64,000 nt of DNA from Selenomonas sp. AE3005 (GTDB lineage: Bacteria; Bacillota; Negativicutes; Selenomonadales; Selenomonadaceae). Where the stretch lies: the NCBI RefSeq assembly GCF_905233635.1, contig NZ_CAJODG010000028.1, forward strand, positions 24,737 through 88,736. Direction: 5' to 3'. Below the pieces are notes generated by a model. The model worked only from the letters and a program-made list of their open reading frames with translations. It was not told where the DNA came from and ran no database searches. The position numbers and the translations under genes were made by a program. Positions 41,402 to 50,064 of this stretch are shown one piece after another. Numbering within the stretch: the first letter of the stretch is position 1; each line of letters starts with the position of its first letter.

Positions 41402-42700
41402 TTAGAGTTTCTTTTCTGTCAGCACCAAATCCAAGGCATTGAGGACGTCGTTGACATTTTCTTCGGTGATGACGAGGGGCGGCTGGAAAGCCATTACATT
41501 GCGGTCCACACCGTTTTTGCCGATGATAAAGCCGCGGTCTTTGAGCGTTTCGAGTACATCGTCGAGGATTTCGGGTGCCGGACTGCCGTCAGCGTGAATG
41601 AACTCTGCGCCGTCCATGAGGCCGAGGCCGCGCACATCACCGATAACGGGATGTTTCTGCTGCAGCTCACGCAGGCCGTTTCTGAGCTGTTCACCGCGGG
41701 CCTGTGCGTTTTCCATGAGTTTGTGTTCGGCGATATAGTCGAGCACCGCCATAGCCGTGGTGGAGGATACCGGGTTGCCGCCGAGTGTCGAGGCCCCGGG
41801 ACGGGTGTAGGTATCGGCAATCTTGGCCGTGGAGATAAAGGCGGAAATCGGCGCGCCATTGCCCAGGGCCTTGGCCATGCACATGATATCGGGCACGACA
41901 TCATAATTTTCGATGGCAAACATCTTGCCGGAGCGGGCAAAGCCCGTCTGCACTTCGTCAATAATCAGCAGGGTGTTGTACTGGTCAAGTATTTCCTTGA
42001 CGCGTTTGAAGTAACCCTGGGGAGGCACAACGCAGCCGGCATTGCCCTGAATGGTTTCGGCGATAAAGGCGCCGGGGTGGCCGGAGGTGGAGGATTTAAT
42101 CAAATCCTCAATGGCATTGGCGCAGGCGTAATCACATTCCGGGAACTTTTTGTTCATGGGGCAGCGGTAGCAATTCGGGTTGGGGGCGAAGTGAATGCCG
42201 CCAACAGGATTGGGGTCCGTGCGCCACATGGTAAGACCAGTTACGCTCATGCCCAGTTTGGTGCGGCCGTGCAGGCCATGGCGCAGGGCGATGATTTCGC
42301 TGTTGCCTGTGTAGACGGAGGCCAGCAGAAAGGCACCTTCCGTGGCCTCAGAACCCGTGGAGCAGAAGAAGGATTTCTGCAGGTCACCCGGGGTGACTTC
42401 TGCCAGTTTTTCCGCGAGGTTCACGAAGTTTTCCGTCAGGTAGATATTGCAGACATGCTGGAGTTCATCAATCTGGGCTTTCATTTTCTCCAGAATTTCC
42501 GGATTGCAGTGGCCGCAGTTCATGACAGAGACGCCGGCGTACATATCCAGATATTTCTTGCCCGTGCTGTCCCAAAGGTACTGCATGGAACCTTTGACCA
42601 TCTGGGCCGGTTCCTTGTAGAAATGACCTAAGCAGGGCATGATGTATTTTTTCTTTTTGGCGATAATGGCCTCAGGGCCAATAAATTTTTTGCTTTCCAT
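41402..42700 (-). CDS. Class III (fold I) PLP-dependent aminotransferase
   Basis: 432 residues. The PLP-binding region shows IIDEVQTGFARSGK and the Schiff-base lysine in MAKALGNGAPISAF. A Cys-rich insertion (NCYRCPMNKKFPECDYAC, about 177-194) resembles that of alanine-glyoxylate/AGXT2-type and related omega-aminotransferases. The amino donor cannot be fixed by eye. It is the second gene of a minus-strand pair with a U32 protein, 27 bases downstream of it, with GAGAGGAG before its ATG. Shares a bidirectional terminator with typA. Confidence 0.85.
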   Translation of the reverse strand: MESKKFIGPEAIIAKKKKYIMPCLGHFYKEPAQMVKGSMQYLWDSTGKKYLDMYAGVSVMNCGHCNPEILEKMKAQIDELQHVCNIYLTENFVNLAEKLAEVTPGDLQKSFFCSTGSEATEGAFLLASVYTGNSEIIALRHGLHGRTKLGMSVTGLTMWRTDPNPVGGIHFAPNPNCYRCPMNKKFPECDYACANAIEDLIKSSTSGHPGAFIAETIQGNAGCVVPPQGYFKRVKEILDQYNTLLIIDEVQTGFARSGKMFAIENYDVVPDIMCMAKALGNGAPISAFISTAKIADTYTRPGASTLGGNPVSSTTAMAVLDYIAEHKLMENAQARGEQLRNGLRELQQKHPVIGDVRGLGLMDGAEFIHADGSPAPEILDDVLETLKDRGFIIGKNGVDRNVMAFQPPLVITEENVNDVLNALDLVLTEKKL

Positions 42701-42727
42701 ATTTCCCTCTCCTCAAAAATAATTAGG

Positions 42728-44677
42728 TTAGATGGAGTTGCGGCTGCGGCGGAAACGGTAGGTGCCAAGCCCCAGTTCGCGTGGGCCTTTTTTGAGCGTT
42801 TCGAGGTCGTCAGCGTGGAAGGCCTCTTTGCCGGCTGTGAGGTTATCGAGTGCCGTGCGGTAAATACGGGTGACCATGCCGGCAAATTCGGGCGCGTAGT
42901 CCTGCGCCTCAATGCGGTAAGCGCCTAAGCCGTTAAACTTGGAAAGGTACGGATAGAGGCAGAGGTCCTTGGCAAAGTAGATATGGTTGCGGCCGAACTG
43001 GTCAATGCGCAGGGAGTGTTTTTCGCCAGCTTTGTCGAGCAGGGCATAGCGGCGGTCGAGCACTTCGGGATTGTTGAGCTCGTTGAAGAACGGCAGGCTC
43101 ATGCCCGGAATATTGTGGTCGCAAATCATGGACTCGTAGGAGCCATGGACGACAACTTCGATGGGCAGTTCGGAGCTTTCCACGATTTCGCGCAGCTGTT
43201 CGAAGGAGAGCTCGTAGGAGGCCGTTCCCATGGTCAGGCCATTTTCCTTCAAGAACTTGGCGGCCAGATGGTTGAAGAGGTTGAAGGATACATCAGCCTG
43301 AACCGGCAAATCCGTCAGTCGCTTGGCCAGTTTCAAAGAACCGAGATTGCTGACCATGACACCATCAGCTTTGAGTTCACGCTGTTTCAGAGTGGTGAAG
43401 AACTGTTCGAGTTCGCCACATTCACGGCGCATGGTCGTGCGCGGTGTATTGATGACAACTTTGGCCTTGCCTTTGGCATAAGCGATGATGTCAGCGAAGT
43501 CTTTGAGGCTCCAGGGCTTGTTGGGGCGGAAGGCTTCACCGCCGACATAAACGATATCAGCACCGTTGTCAATAACAGCCTTGGCTGCGGCTGCCGTGTT
43601 GACGCGGACGCTGAGGGTGCGATGGTCAGAGTTTTCCTTGTCAATATCGCGTTCCTGCTTTAAGATTTCGTCCTGGAAACCGGCCTCCTTCACGGCGTCG
43701 CTGAAGAAACGCGGTTCACGCGTGCCGTCAAAGCCAATGTCCTTTTTATCCGGGGAACCGAAGGCAAAGGTGGTCGTAAAGTCGCGCGCACGGTTCTCGT
43801 AAAGGTTCTTCCAGCCTTCTTCGTCCGGCTGCCAGCCCGTCGGGTCAGCGATATAGGCGTCAATGGCCTGGCGGTATGTGCTGACAATACGGCGGATAAA
43901 CGGCGCGGGGCGCATACGGCCTTCGATTTTGAAGGAGAACACACCAGCCTGAATGAGCTGGGGAATATGGCGGTACATGCACATATCTTTGAGGGCCAGC
44001 TTATAGGCACCGTCGCTGTCCTTGTCGAGCACTTCACCTGTCTTTTCATCGATTAACTGATATGCCCAGCGGCAGGGTTTCAAGCAGCGGCCGCGGTTGC
44101 CGCTCTGGCCAAAGACCACGCCGGAGTGAATGCACTGGCCGCTTTCGCTGATACACATATCGCCGTGCATGAAGTATTCCACCTCAATGCCCGTGCGTTC
44201 ACGGAAAAGGGAGAGTTCGGACAGCGTCATTTCGCGGCCAACAACGACACGGGTAATGCCGTATTCCTTGAGTTTTTCAATAGCGTGCTCATTGTGCGTG
44301 TTCATCATGACGGACGTGTGCACGGGAATTTTAATGCCCATTTCGTGAATGAGTTCGAGTACCGCAAAGTCCTGTACCAGAATCGCGTCCGGACGGATTT
44401 CATTGAGATAGGCCAGGTACTCACGCAGGGCCGGGATTTCTTCGTCACTGATGAGGTTGTTGAGTGTGATGTAGAGTTTTACACCATGTTCATGGGTGTA
44501 GGCGATAGCCTTTTTGAGCATTTCATCATCAAAGTTGAAGTCGCCTTCGTGCATACGCATATTAAAATGCTTGCCGCCTAAGTAGCAGGCATCAGCACCG
44601 GCTTCCACACCAGCCACCAGCGCGTCCCAAGTACCGGCCGGAGCCAAAAGTTCAACAGATTTACGATTTAATATCAT
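42728..44677 (-). CDS. U32-family protein (TrhP/RlhA-like)
   Basis: 649 residues. The N-terminal half is a classical U32 domain: ELLAPAGTWDALVAGVEAGADACYLGG, then VEYFMHGDMCISESGQC and NRGRCLKPCRW, whose cysteines bind an iron-sulfur cluster in studied relatives. The C-terminal half looks like a second, more diverged U32-like domain. Studied members hydroxylate tRNA or 23S rRNA with prephenate as oxygen-route cofactor, despite the peptidase name. First gene of the pair with the aminotransferase. The ribosome site AAGGAG is 12 bases from the ATG. Confidence 0.85.
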   Translation of the reverse strand: MILNRKSVELLAPAGTWDALVAGVEAGADACYLGGKHFNMRMHEGDFNFDDEMLKKAIAYTHEHGVKLYITLNNLISDEEIPALREYLAYLNEIRPDAILVQDFAVLELIHEMGIKIPVHTSVMMNTHNEHAIEKLKEYGITRVVVGREMTLSELSLFRERTGIEVEYFMHGDMCISESGQCIHSGVVFGQSGNRGRCLKPCRWAYQLIDEKTGEVLDKDSDGAYKLALKDMCMYRHIPQLIQAGVFSFKIEGRMRPAPFIRRIVSTYRQAIDAYIADPTGWQPDEEGWKNLYENRARDFTTTFAFGSPDKKDIGFDGTREPRFFSDAVKEAGFQDEILKQERDIDKENSDHRTLSVRVNTAAAAKAVIDNGADIVYVGGEAFRPNKPWSLKDFADIIAYAKGKAKVVINTPRTTMRRECGELEQFFTTLKQRELKADGVMVSNLGSLKLAKRLTDLPVQADVSFNLFNHLAAKFLKENGLTMGTASYELSFEQLREIVESSELPIEVVVHGSYESMICDHNIPGMSLPFFNELNNPEVLDRRYALLDKAGEKHSLRIDQFGRNHIYFAKDLCLYPYLSKFNGLGAYRIEAQDYAPEFAGMVTRIYRTALDNLTAGKEAFHADDLETLKKGPRELGLGTYRFRRSRNSI

Positions 44678-44917
44678 CTAAAAACAAACTCCTTTTGGAT
44701 ATGATTTTCTATTATATAATCCCAATCTATAAGTATAACAGAGAATGGGGCGGCTATCAATGTTACGGAAAAAAGTCCGGGGACAAATGAGCAGAGCAGA
44801 TAAGGCCGTCAGGATTAGCTAAAGGACTTTTTGGCATTATGACGAAATAATATTTGGTAAGCTTTAAATGAAAAGCTGTTTTATGGTGTTACGTGTGCAA
44901 GGGAGGTTGTATAACGT
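44678..44917. other. Divergent intergenic region
   Basis: 240 bases between the minus-strand U32 gene and the plus-strand phosphatase gene. It must hold both promoters. I see no convincing consensus pair, riboswitch or strong hairpin in it. Confidence 0.5.
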
Positions 44918-45889
44918 ATGTTTAGACATAAGTATCTTAGGGAGAAAAAACTGGGCAGTATCTTAGTGGCGGTTTGCTGCTTGCTGGTTACGCTGCTGGC
45001 TACAGCGCAGGCGGCGGAAAAACAGACGGAGCCGCAGTGGCGGCTGGATGCCAAAACAGGCGCGGTTCTGCCGCGCAGCTGGCGTTTTATGACCGATGAG
45101 TTTACCAATAAGCCGCAGACTTTGCCTTCGCGGCAGGGGCTCGATAAACTTAGATGTTCTGCCAGTGCGGAGTTTTCCGGCACAGGGCTGGCGCTGGTAA
45201 AAGACAAAATCTGCAGTAAAGCGGGGAAGGACGCTGTCATTTACGTGGTGGATTTACGCAGGGAATCCCATGGTTTTGTCAATGGCGACCTGCCGGTAAG
45301 CAGTTACGTAAAAGGGAACAGGGGCAATCTTAATCTCAGCACCAAGGCGGTAGAACAGGCCGAGAAAAAACTGCTGCAGTCTATCGTGGGCCAGCAGGTA
45401 AAATTTGTTCCCTTGGGGAAAACGGATACCAAGCTGTTCGGTGAATGTACGGTGCAGGTAAAAACTGTAGAGATGGAAAAAGATATTGCCGCCAAGCAGG
45501 GAATGCGCTACAAGCGTATTGCCATTACCGACCAGACAGCCCCGGCTGACACGGATATAGACGACTTTATGGCGTTTTATGCCAGCCTGCCCCGTAATGC
45601 GTGGCTGCATTTCCATTGCCACGCCGGACACGGCCGCACGACGACCTTTGCCGTGTTCTATGACATTTTATGCAATCCTGATGTTGCTCTTGCAGATATC
45701 GCAGCCCGTCAGTACGCCTTAGGGGGAACAAATCTGTTTCAAATAGGCAAAAAAGACAGCTGGAAGAATCGTGAAAAAAAGAAACGGGCGCAGAAGATAC
45801 GCAGCTTCTACGCTTATGTGCAGGCTAACCGCAGCACGAACTTTGCGAAGAAATACTCACAATGGGTGAAAGAGCAGCCGGCACAGTAA
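44918..45889 (+). CDS. Exported PTP-like phytase / inositol-phosphate phosphatase homologue
   Basis: 323 residues with a signal peptide (about 1-32, AQAA). The P-loop FHCHAGHGRTTTF carries the nucleophile Cys234 and Arg240 (CX5R). The upstream general-acid loop reads ITDQTAPADTDIDDFMAFY with Asp205, in the position of the acid in Selenomonas PTP-like phytase. In that enzyme the loop is HCEAGVGRTTT, so two loop positions (Glu to His, Val to His) differ. It should be a periplasmic or surface phosphatase on inositol phosphates or phosphoproteins. AAGGGAGG precedes the ATG. Monocistronic. Confidence 0.85.
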   Translation: MFRHKYLREKKLGSILVAVCCLLVTLLATAQAAEKQTEPQWRLDAKTGAVLPRSWRFMTDEFTNKPQTLPSRQGLDKLRCSASAEFSGTGLALVKDKICSKAGKDAVIYVVDLRRESHGFVNGDLPVSSYVKGNRGNLNLSTKAVEQAEKKLLQSIVGQQVKFVPLGKTDTKLFGECTVQVKTVEMEKDIAAKQGMRYKRIAITDQTAPADTDIDDFMAFYASLPRNAWLHFHCHAGHGRTTTFAVFYDILCNPDVALADIAARQYALGGTNLFQIGKKDSWKNREKKKRAQKIRSFYAYVQANRSTNFAKKYSQWVKEQPAQ

Positions 45890-45907
45890 TTCAGGTGCAT
45901 ATTTTCG

Positions 45908-45936
45908 TTGCATTCCGCTGGTCTTTATGCTACAAT
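45908..45936 (+). promoter_or_regulatory. Predicted promoter of the pheST leader
   Basis: TTGCAT at 45908-45913, 17 bases, TACAAT at 45931-45936, just upstream of the T-box leader. Confidence 0.75.
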
Positions 45937-45949
45937 TTTATGTATTGTG

Positions 45950-46178
45950 GCGATGAACAAGAAGAGTAAACTTCGCGGGCATTTTTAGAGAGTCTCCGTT
46001 GCTGGGAAGGAGATAATGCCGGGAGTTGAAAGTTCGCTTGGGAGCTTTTCGGAGGAAATGCCGGACGTGTGCTTCGCGTTAAGAAGTTTTTAAGTGATAA
46101 ATCAGGGTGGTACCGCGAAAGTAATTCCTTAGCCTTCGCCCCTCGTGCACAGATTGTGCAGGGGCGAGGGCTTTTTTG
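45950..46178 (+). ncRNA. T-box leader of pheST
   Basis: The T-box consensus GGGTGGTACCGCG lies at 46105-46117, before a strong terminator (46132-46177: CCTTCGCCCC...GGGGCGAGGG and six T). Upstream, stem I elements are visible (AGAGAG and GGGAAGGAGATAATGCCGGGAG). A UUC triplet at 46048-46050 in GAGCTTTTCGGAGG is the best candidate specifier, fitting Phe. Uncharged tRNA-Phe should allow readthrough into pheS. Confidence 0.92.
46132..46177 (+). terminator. T-box-regulated terminator
   Basis: A long GC-rich stem followed by TTTTTT, overlapping the region that would form the antiterminator with the T-box. Confidence 0.85.
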
Positions 46179-46209
46179 ATTATGCGTAAAAGATTAGCAG
46201 GAGGTAAAT

Positions 46210-47235
46210 ATGGAAGAAAAGATTGCTGAGCTAAAGGCAGCTGCCGTAGCTGAAGTCAAAGCCGCCGGAGATATGACGGCACTTAACGATATCCGCGTAA
46301 AATACTTAGGCAAGAAGGGTGAATTCACCGCTATTCTGCGTGGCATGGGCAGCCTGTCGGCTGAGGAACGTCCGAAAGTCGGCAAGATTGTCAACATTGC
46401 CAAAGCAGAAGTGGAAGAGGCTATCAATGCCCAGGCTGGCGAACTTAAAGCCAAGGAAATGGCGGCAAGACTGGCCAGTGAAAAGATTGATGTTACGCTG
46501 CCGGGGCGCACGGTGCCGCAGGGGCATCTGCACCCGTTGACGCTGACCCTGCAGCGTATTAAGGATATTTTTGTCCACATGGGCTTTAGCGTGGAAGAAG
46601 GTCCGGAAATTGAGCGCGATTACTTCAACTTTGAGGCGCTGAACCTGCCCAAGGACCATCCGGCGCGCGATATGCAGGATTCCTTCTATATTACTGATGA
46701 AATTCTCATGCGTTCCCAGACTTCGCCGGTACAGGCGCGTACCATGCAGGCTAACGAACCCAATAAGCCGATTCGCATGATTGCCCCGGGCCGTGTTTAC
46801 CGCCGCGATGAGTACGATGCCACGCATTCCCCGATGTTCACGCAGGTGGAAGGCCTCGTCATCGACAAGGGTATCAGCTTTGCTGACCTCAAGGGCACGC
46901 TGGAACTCTTCCTGCATCAGATTTTCAACGAAAACGTAGGCGTGCGTTTCCGTCCGAGCTTTTTCCCGTTCACGGAACCGTCGGCCGAAGTTGATATTTC
47001 CTGCGTGATGTGCCACGGTGAAGGCTGCAAGGTCTGCAAGGGCACGGGCTGGCTGGAAATCCTGGGCGCCGGCATGGTTCATCCCCATGTGCTGGAAATG
47101 AGCGGTTATGATCCGAAGGTGGTCAGCGGCTTTGCTTTCGGTCTGGGTGTAGAGCGTATCGCCATGCTGTCCTACGGCATTGATGACTTGCGTCTGTTCT
47201 ATGATAACGACGTACGTTTCCTGAGCCAGTTCTAA
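46210..47235 (+). CDS. pheS: Phenylalanine--tRNA ligase alpha subunit
   Basis: 341 residues, usual length. The N-terminal coiled coil (1-85) is followed by the class II core with HPLTLTLQRIKDIFVHMGF, the motif 2 region MIAPGRVYRRDEYDATHSPMFTQVEGL and motif 3 GFAFGLGVERIAML. A Cys-rich zinc-ribbon-like insertion CVMCHGEGCKVCKGTGW is the common bacterial form. AGGAGGT precedes the ATG. Expression is controlled by the T-box. Confidence 0.97.
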   Translation: MEEKIAELKAAAVAEVKAAGDMTALNDIRVKYLGKKGEFTAILRGMGSLSAEERPKVGKIVNIAKAEVEEAINAQAGELKAKEMAARLASEKIDVTLPGRTVPQGHLHPLTLTLQRIKDIFVHMGFSVEEGPEIERDYFNFEALNLPKDHPARDMQDSFYITDEILMRSQTSPVQARTMQANEPNKPIRMIAPGRVYRRDEYDATHSPMFTQVEGLVIDKGISFADLKGTLELFLHQIFNENVGVRFRPSFFPFTEPSAEVDISCVMCHGEGCKVCKGTGWLEILGAGMVHPHVLEMSGYDPKVVSGFAFGLGVERIAMLSYGIDDLRLFYDNDVRFLSQF

Positions 47236-47253
47236 GTATAGGGAGGTTACAAC

Positions 47254-49683
47254 ATGCAGGTTTCCATTAAATGGCTTAACGATTATATAAAGTTTAACGA
47301 AACGGCCGAAGAACTGGCCGATAAATATACGATGGCCGGTGTTCCCGTGGAAAATGTTATCCGCGCGGATGAAGGTCTCGACAAAGTGGTGACGGGGCGC
47401 ATTGAAAAACTCGAGGCGCATCCGGATTCTGACCATCTGCAGATTTGCCAGATGAATGTCGGTGAGCAGGAACTCATTCAGATTATCACCGGTGCCCAGA
47501 ATGTGGCCGCAGGCCAGATTGTACCGGTCGCTATGGTCGGTGCACACCTGCCGAACGGCCTGCACATTAAGAAAGGCAAGCTGCGCGGCCTGCCGTCTAA
47601 CGGTATGCTGTGCTCCGCTGAAGAACTTAAGATGGACCTCAGCAAGCTGACGGAAGAGGAAAAGAACGGCATTTACATTCTGCCGGCAGATACTCCGGTT
47701 GGTGTGCCGGCCAAAGACGTGCTCGGCCTTGATGATGTTGTCCTGGAATTTGAACTGACGGCTAACCGTGCTGACTGTTTCAGTGTTTTCGGACTGGTGC
47801 GTGAGGCGGCCATTTTGACGGGCAACGAACCCCATTACCCGGAAATCACGGTTAAGGAAGATGACGAGGCTAAGGCTGCTGATATGATTAAGATTGGCAT
47901 TGACAGCGACCTGTGTGACCGTTTCGCGGCTCGTGTTATCAAAAACGTAAAAATCGGCCCGTCCCCGGAATGGATGCAGCAGCGCCTGGAGGCTGCCGGT
48001 ATCCGCGCTATCAACAACGTGGTCGATGTGACCAACTTTGTCATGGTAGAGCTCGGCCAGCCCATGCATGCCTACGACTATGATGAAATTGCCGGTCACA
48101 GCCTGACCGCACGTCTGGCCAAAGAAGGCGAAAATCTCCATACACTTGATGACAGTTCCCGTATTGCCAAGGGCACGGAACTGGTCATTGCCGACAGTGA
48201 AAAGCCGGCTGGTCTGGCCGGTGTCATGGGCGGCCTGGAATCCGAAGTCACGGAAAAGACGACCACCATCGTACTCGAGGCCGCATCTTTCAACGGGGCC
48301 AGCATTCGCCGTACTTCCCGTGCCTGCGGCCTGCATTCGGAGGCCTCGGGACGTTTTGAGCGCGGTGTCGATGTGACGGCTATTCCCCGGGCTCTGGACC
48401 GTGCCTGCCAGCTGCTGCAGGACATGGGGGCCTGCACGGTAACGCAGGGCATTGTTGATGTATATCCTGCGCAGAAGGCGCAGACGGAAATCAGCTACAC
48501 GGCTGAGCAGATTAACGCCCGTCTGGGCACGCAGCTGCCGGCTGAGAAAATGACGGAAATTCTCACCAGCCTGGGCTTTGACGTGCGCGCCGAAGGTGCC
48601 GGGTTTATGGCCAAGGTTCCTTCCTGGCGTAATGACTGCACCTGCATGGAAGACCTGTCCGAAGAAGTATCCCGTATCTACGGCTTTGACAATATTGCCC
48701 CGTCCCTGCCCTGGGGGGCAGTAATGCAGGGACAGCAGAGCCCGCGTCAGGATTTTATTGACAAGATAAAAAACATTATGGTATCGTTGGGAATGACAGA
48801 AGAACTTTCCTTCAGCTTTACCAATACGGATTTGCTGGACAAACTACTGGTGCCGGCTGACAGTGAACTGCGCAAGGCTGTACCCATTATGAATCCGCTG
48901 ACGGATGATTATCCGCTGGTACGCACGAGCCTCTTGACCAGCATTATGGAAAATGCGGCCCGTAACTTCTCCCGTAAGAATATGGATTTGCGCCTTTTTG
49001 ACGTAGCTCCTGTATTCTTCCCGAAACAGCTGCCGGTAACCGAGCAGCCGGAAGAAGTTGTAAAACTCGTGGGCCTGATGACCGGACGCCGCAACGCTGT
49101 AGGCTGGAACCAGACTAACGAAATGATTGACTTCTACGATATGAAGGGCCTGGTGGAAGAACTGCTGGCGAGCCTCTCTATCTCCAAGTATACGATAGAG
49201 GCCGGTGAGCATTTTGCCATGCATCCGGGCAAGACGGCACTCTTTAAGAAAGGCCGTGAAGTCATTGCCACCATCGGCGAACTGCATCCGCAGGCTGCCG
49301 AAAACTTTGGCATTAAACAGAAGGTTTACCTGTTTGAAATGGACGTGGCAGTGCTCATGAAGTATACGGCCAAGAACTTCCATTTTGACAGCCTGCCCAA
49401 GTTCCCGGCTACGGCGCGTGACCTGGCTATTGTGGTGGACAAGGACGCTGAGGCCGGTGCTATTGAACAGGTTATTGCCAAAAATGGCGGCAAGTTCTTT
49501 AAGGGCGTAACGCTCTTTGATGTGTACACCGGTGAACATGTAGAAGAAGGCAAGAAGAGCCTTGCTTTCAACCTGCAGTTCCAGTCCAAGGATAAGACCT
49601 TGACCGATGAAGAGGCGGATGCCGCATTCAATAATATTCTTAAAGCTGTGGAAAAACATTTTGACGCCAAGTTGCGTGCATAA
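47254..49683 (+). CDS. pheT: Phenylalanine--tRNA ligase beta subunit
   Basis: 809 residues. An N-terminal tRNA-binding OB domain (ADEGLDKVVTGRIEKLEAHPDSDHLQICQMN), B3/B4 editing domain, B5 domain and a C-terminal anticodon-binding ferredoxin-like domain (KFPATARDLAIVVDKD... YTGEHVEEGKKSLAF). It forms the alpha2-beta2 enzyme with PheS and edits mischarged Tyr-tRNA-Phe. It lies 18 bases after pheS with TAGGGAGG before its ATG. Confidence 0.97.
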   Translation: MQVSIKWLNDYIKFNETAEELADKYTMAGVPVENVIRADEGLDKVVTGRIEKLEAHPDSDHLQICQMNVGEQELIQIITGAQNVAAGQIVPVAMVGAHLPNGLHIKKGKLRGLPSNGMLCSAEELKMDLSKLTEEEKNGIYILPADTPVGVPAKDVLGLDDVVLEFELTANRADCFSVFGLVREAAILTGNEPHYPEITVKEDDEAKAADMIKIGIDSDLCDRFAARVIKNVKIGPSPEWMQQRLEAAGIRAINNVVDVTNFVMVELGQPMHAYDYDEIAGHSLTARLAKEGENLHTLDDSSRIAKGTELVIADSEKPAGLAGVMGGLESEVTEKTTTIVLEAASFNGASIRRTSRACGLHSEASGRFERGVDVTAIPRALDRACQLLQDMGACTVTQGIVDVYPAQKAQTEISYTAEQINARLGTQLPAEKMTEILTSLGFDVRAEGAGFMAKVPSWRNDCTCMEDLSEEVSRIYGFDNIAPSLPWGAVMQGQQSPRQDFIDKIKNIMVSLGMTEELSFSFTNTDLLDKLLVPADSELRKAVPIMNPLTDDYPLVRTSLLTSIMENAARNFSRKNMDLRLFDVAPVFFPKQLPVTEQPEEVVKLVGLMTGRRNAVGWNQTNEMIDFYDMKGLVEELLASLSISKYTIEAGEHFAMHPGKTALFKKGREVIATIGELHPQAAENFGIKQKVYLFEMDVAVLMKYTAKNFHFDSLPKFPATARDLAIVVDKDAEAGAIEQVIAKNGGKFFKGVTLFDVYTGEHVEEGKKSLAFNLQFQSKDKTLTDEEADAAFNNILKAVEKHFDAKLRA

Positions 49684-49695
49684 GGGTGAGAAAAA

Positions 49696-49956
49696 ATGGC
49701 AGACAAGAATGTGCAGTCCACTGAGCGGGTTGTAGTGGAAATCTATGGCAACAGTTATCCTCTCAAAACCGATGATCCACGACATATCAAAATGATTGCC
49801 GCAGCCGTAGATAAAAAGATGAAAATCATGTCCCGTGCCGTGCGAAGTTTTGATGACCGCAAAATTGCAGTACTTACAGCTTTGCAAATTGCCGAGGAGT
49901 ATTATCAGTTGAAAAAAGACTACGATGAACTCGTGGACCTTTTGGACGAAAAATAA
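49696..49956 (+). CDS. zapA: Cell division protein ZapA
   Basis: 86 residues. VVVEIYGNSYPLKTDDPRHIKMIAAAVDKKMK matches the ZapA globular head, and AVLTALQIAEEYYQLKKDYDELVDLL its coiled-coil tail. ZapA bundles FtsZ filaments at the Z-ring. It follows pheT by 12 bases and is probably cotranscribed, a common pheST-zapA order in Firmicutes. A strong terminator follows. Confidence 0.9.
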   Translation: MADKNVQSTERVVVEIYGNSYPLKTDDPRHIKMIAAAVDKKMKIMSRAVRSFDDRKIAVLTALQIAEEYYQLKKDYDELVDLLDEK

Positions 49957-50000
49957 TTAAATAATAGCAACCGATGGCAGGAGAAACACGGTCTCTCACG

Positions 50001-50046
50001 AATATAATCCATAAGGTGTAATAGCTTTATGGATTATATTTTTTTA
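50001..50046 (+). terminator. Terminator of the pheST-zapA operon
   Basis: A fourteen-pair stem AATATAATCCATAA/TTATGGATTATATT followed by a long T-run. Confidence 0.9.
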
Positions 50047-50064
50047 TAAAGGAGAGAAGGAGAC

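Noticed and set aside
46306..48336. Long minus-strand open frame opposite pheS/pheT
   Set aside because: It is fully antisense to two unmistakable genes, has no family features, and no ribosome site; similar long antisense frames occur opposite typA (39477-41240), glgB (37604-38950) and the aminotransferase gene (41594-42631).
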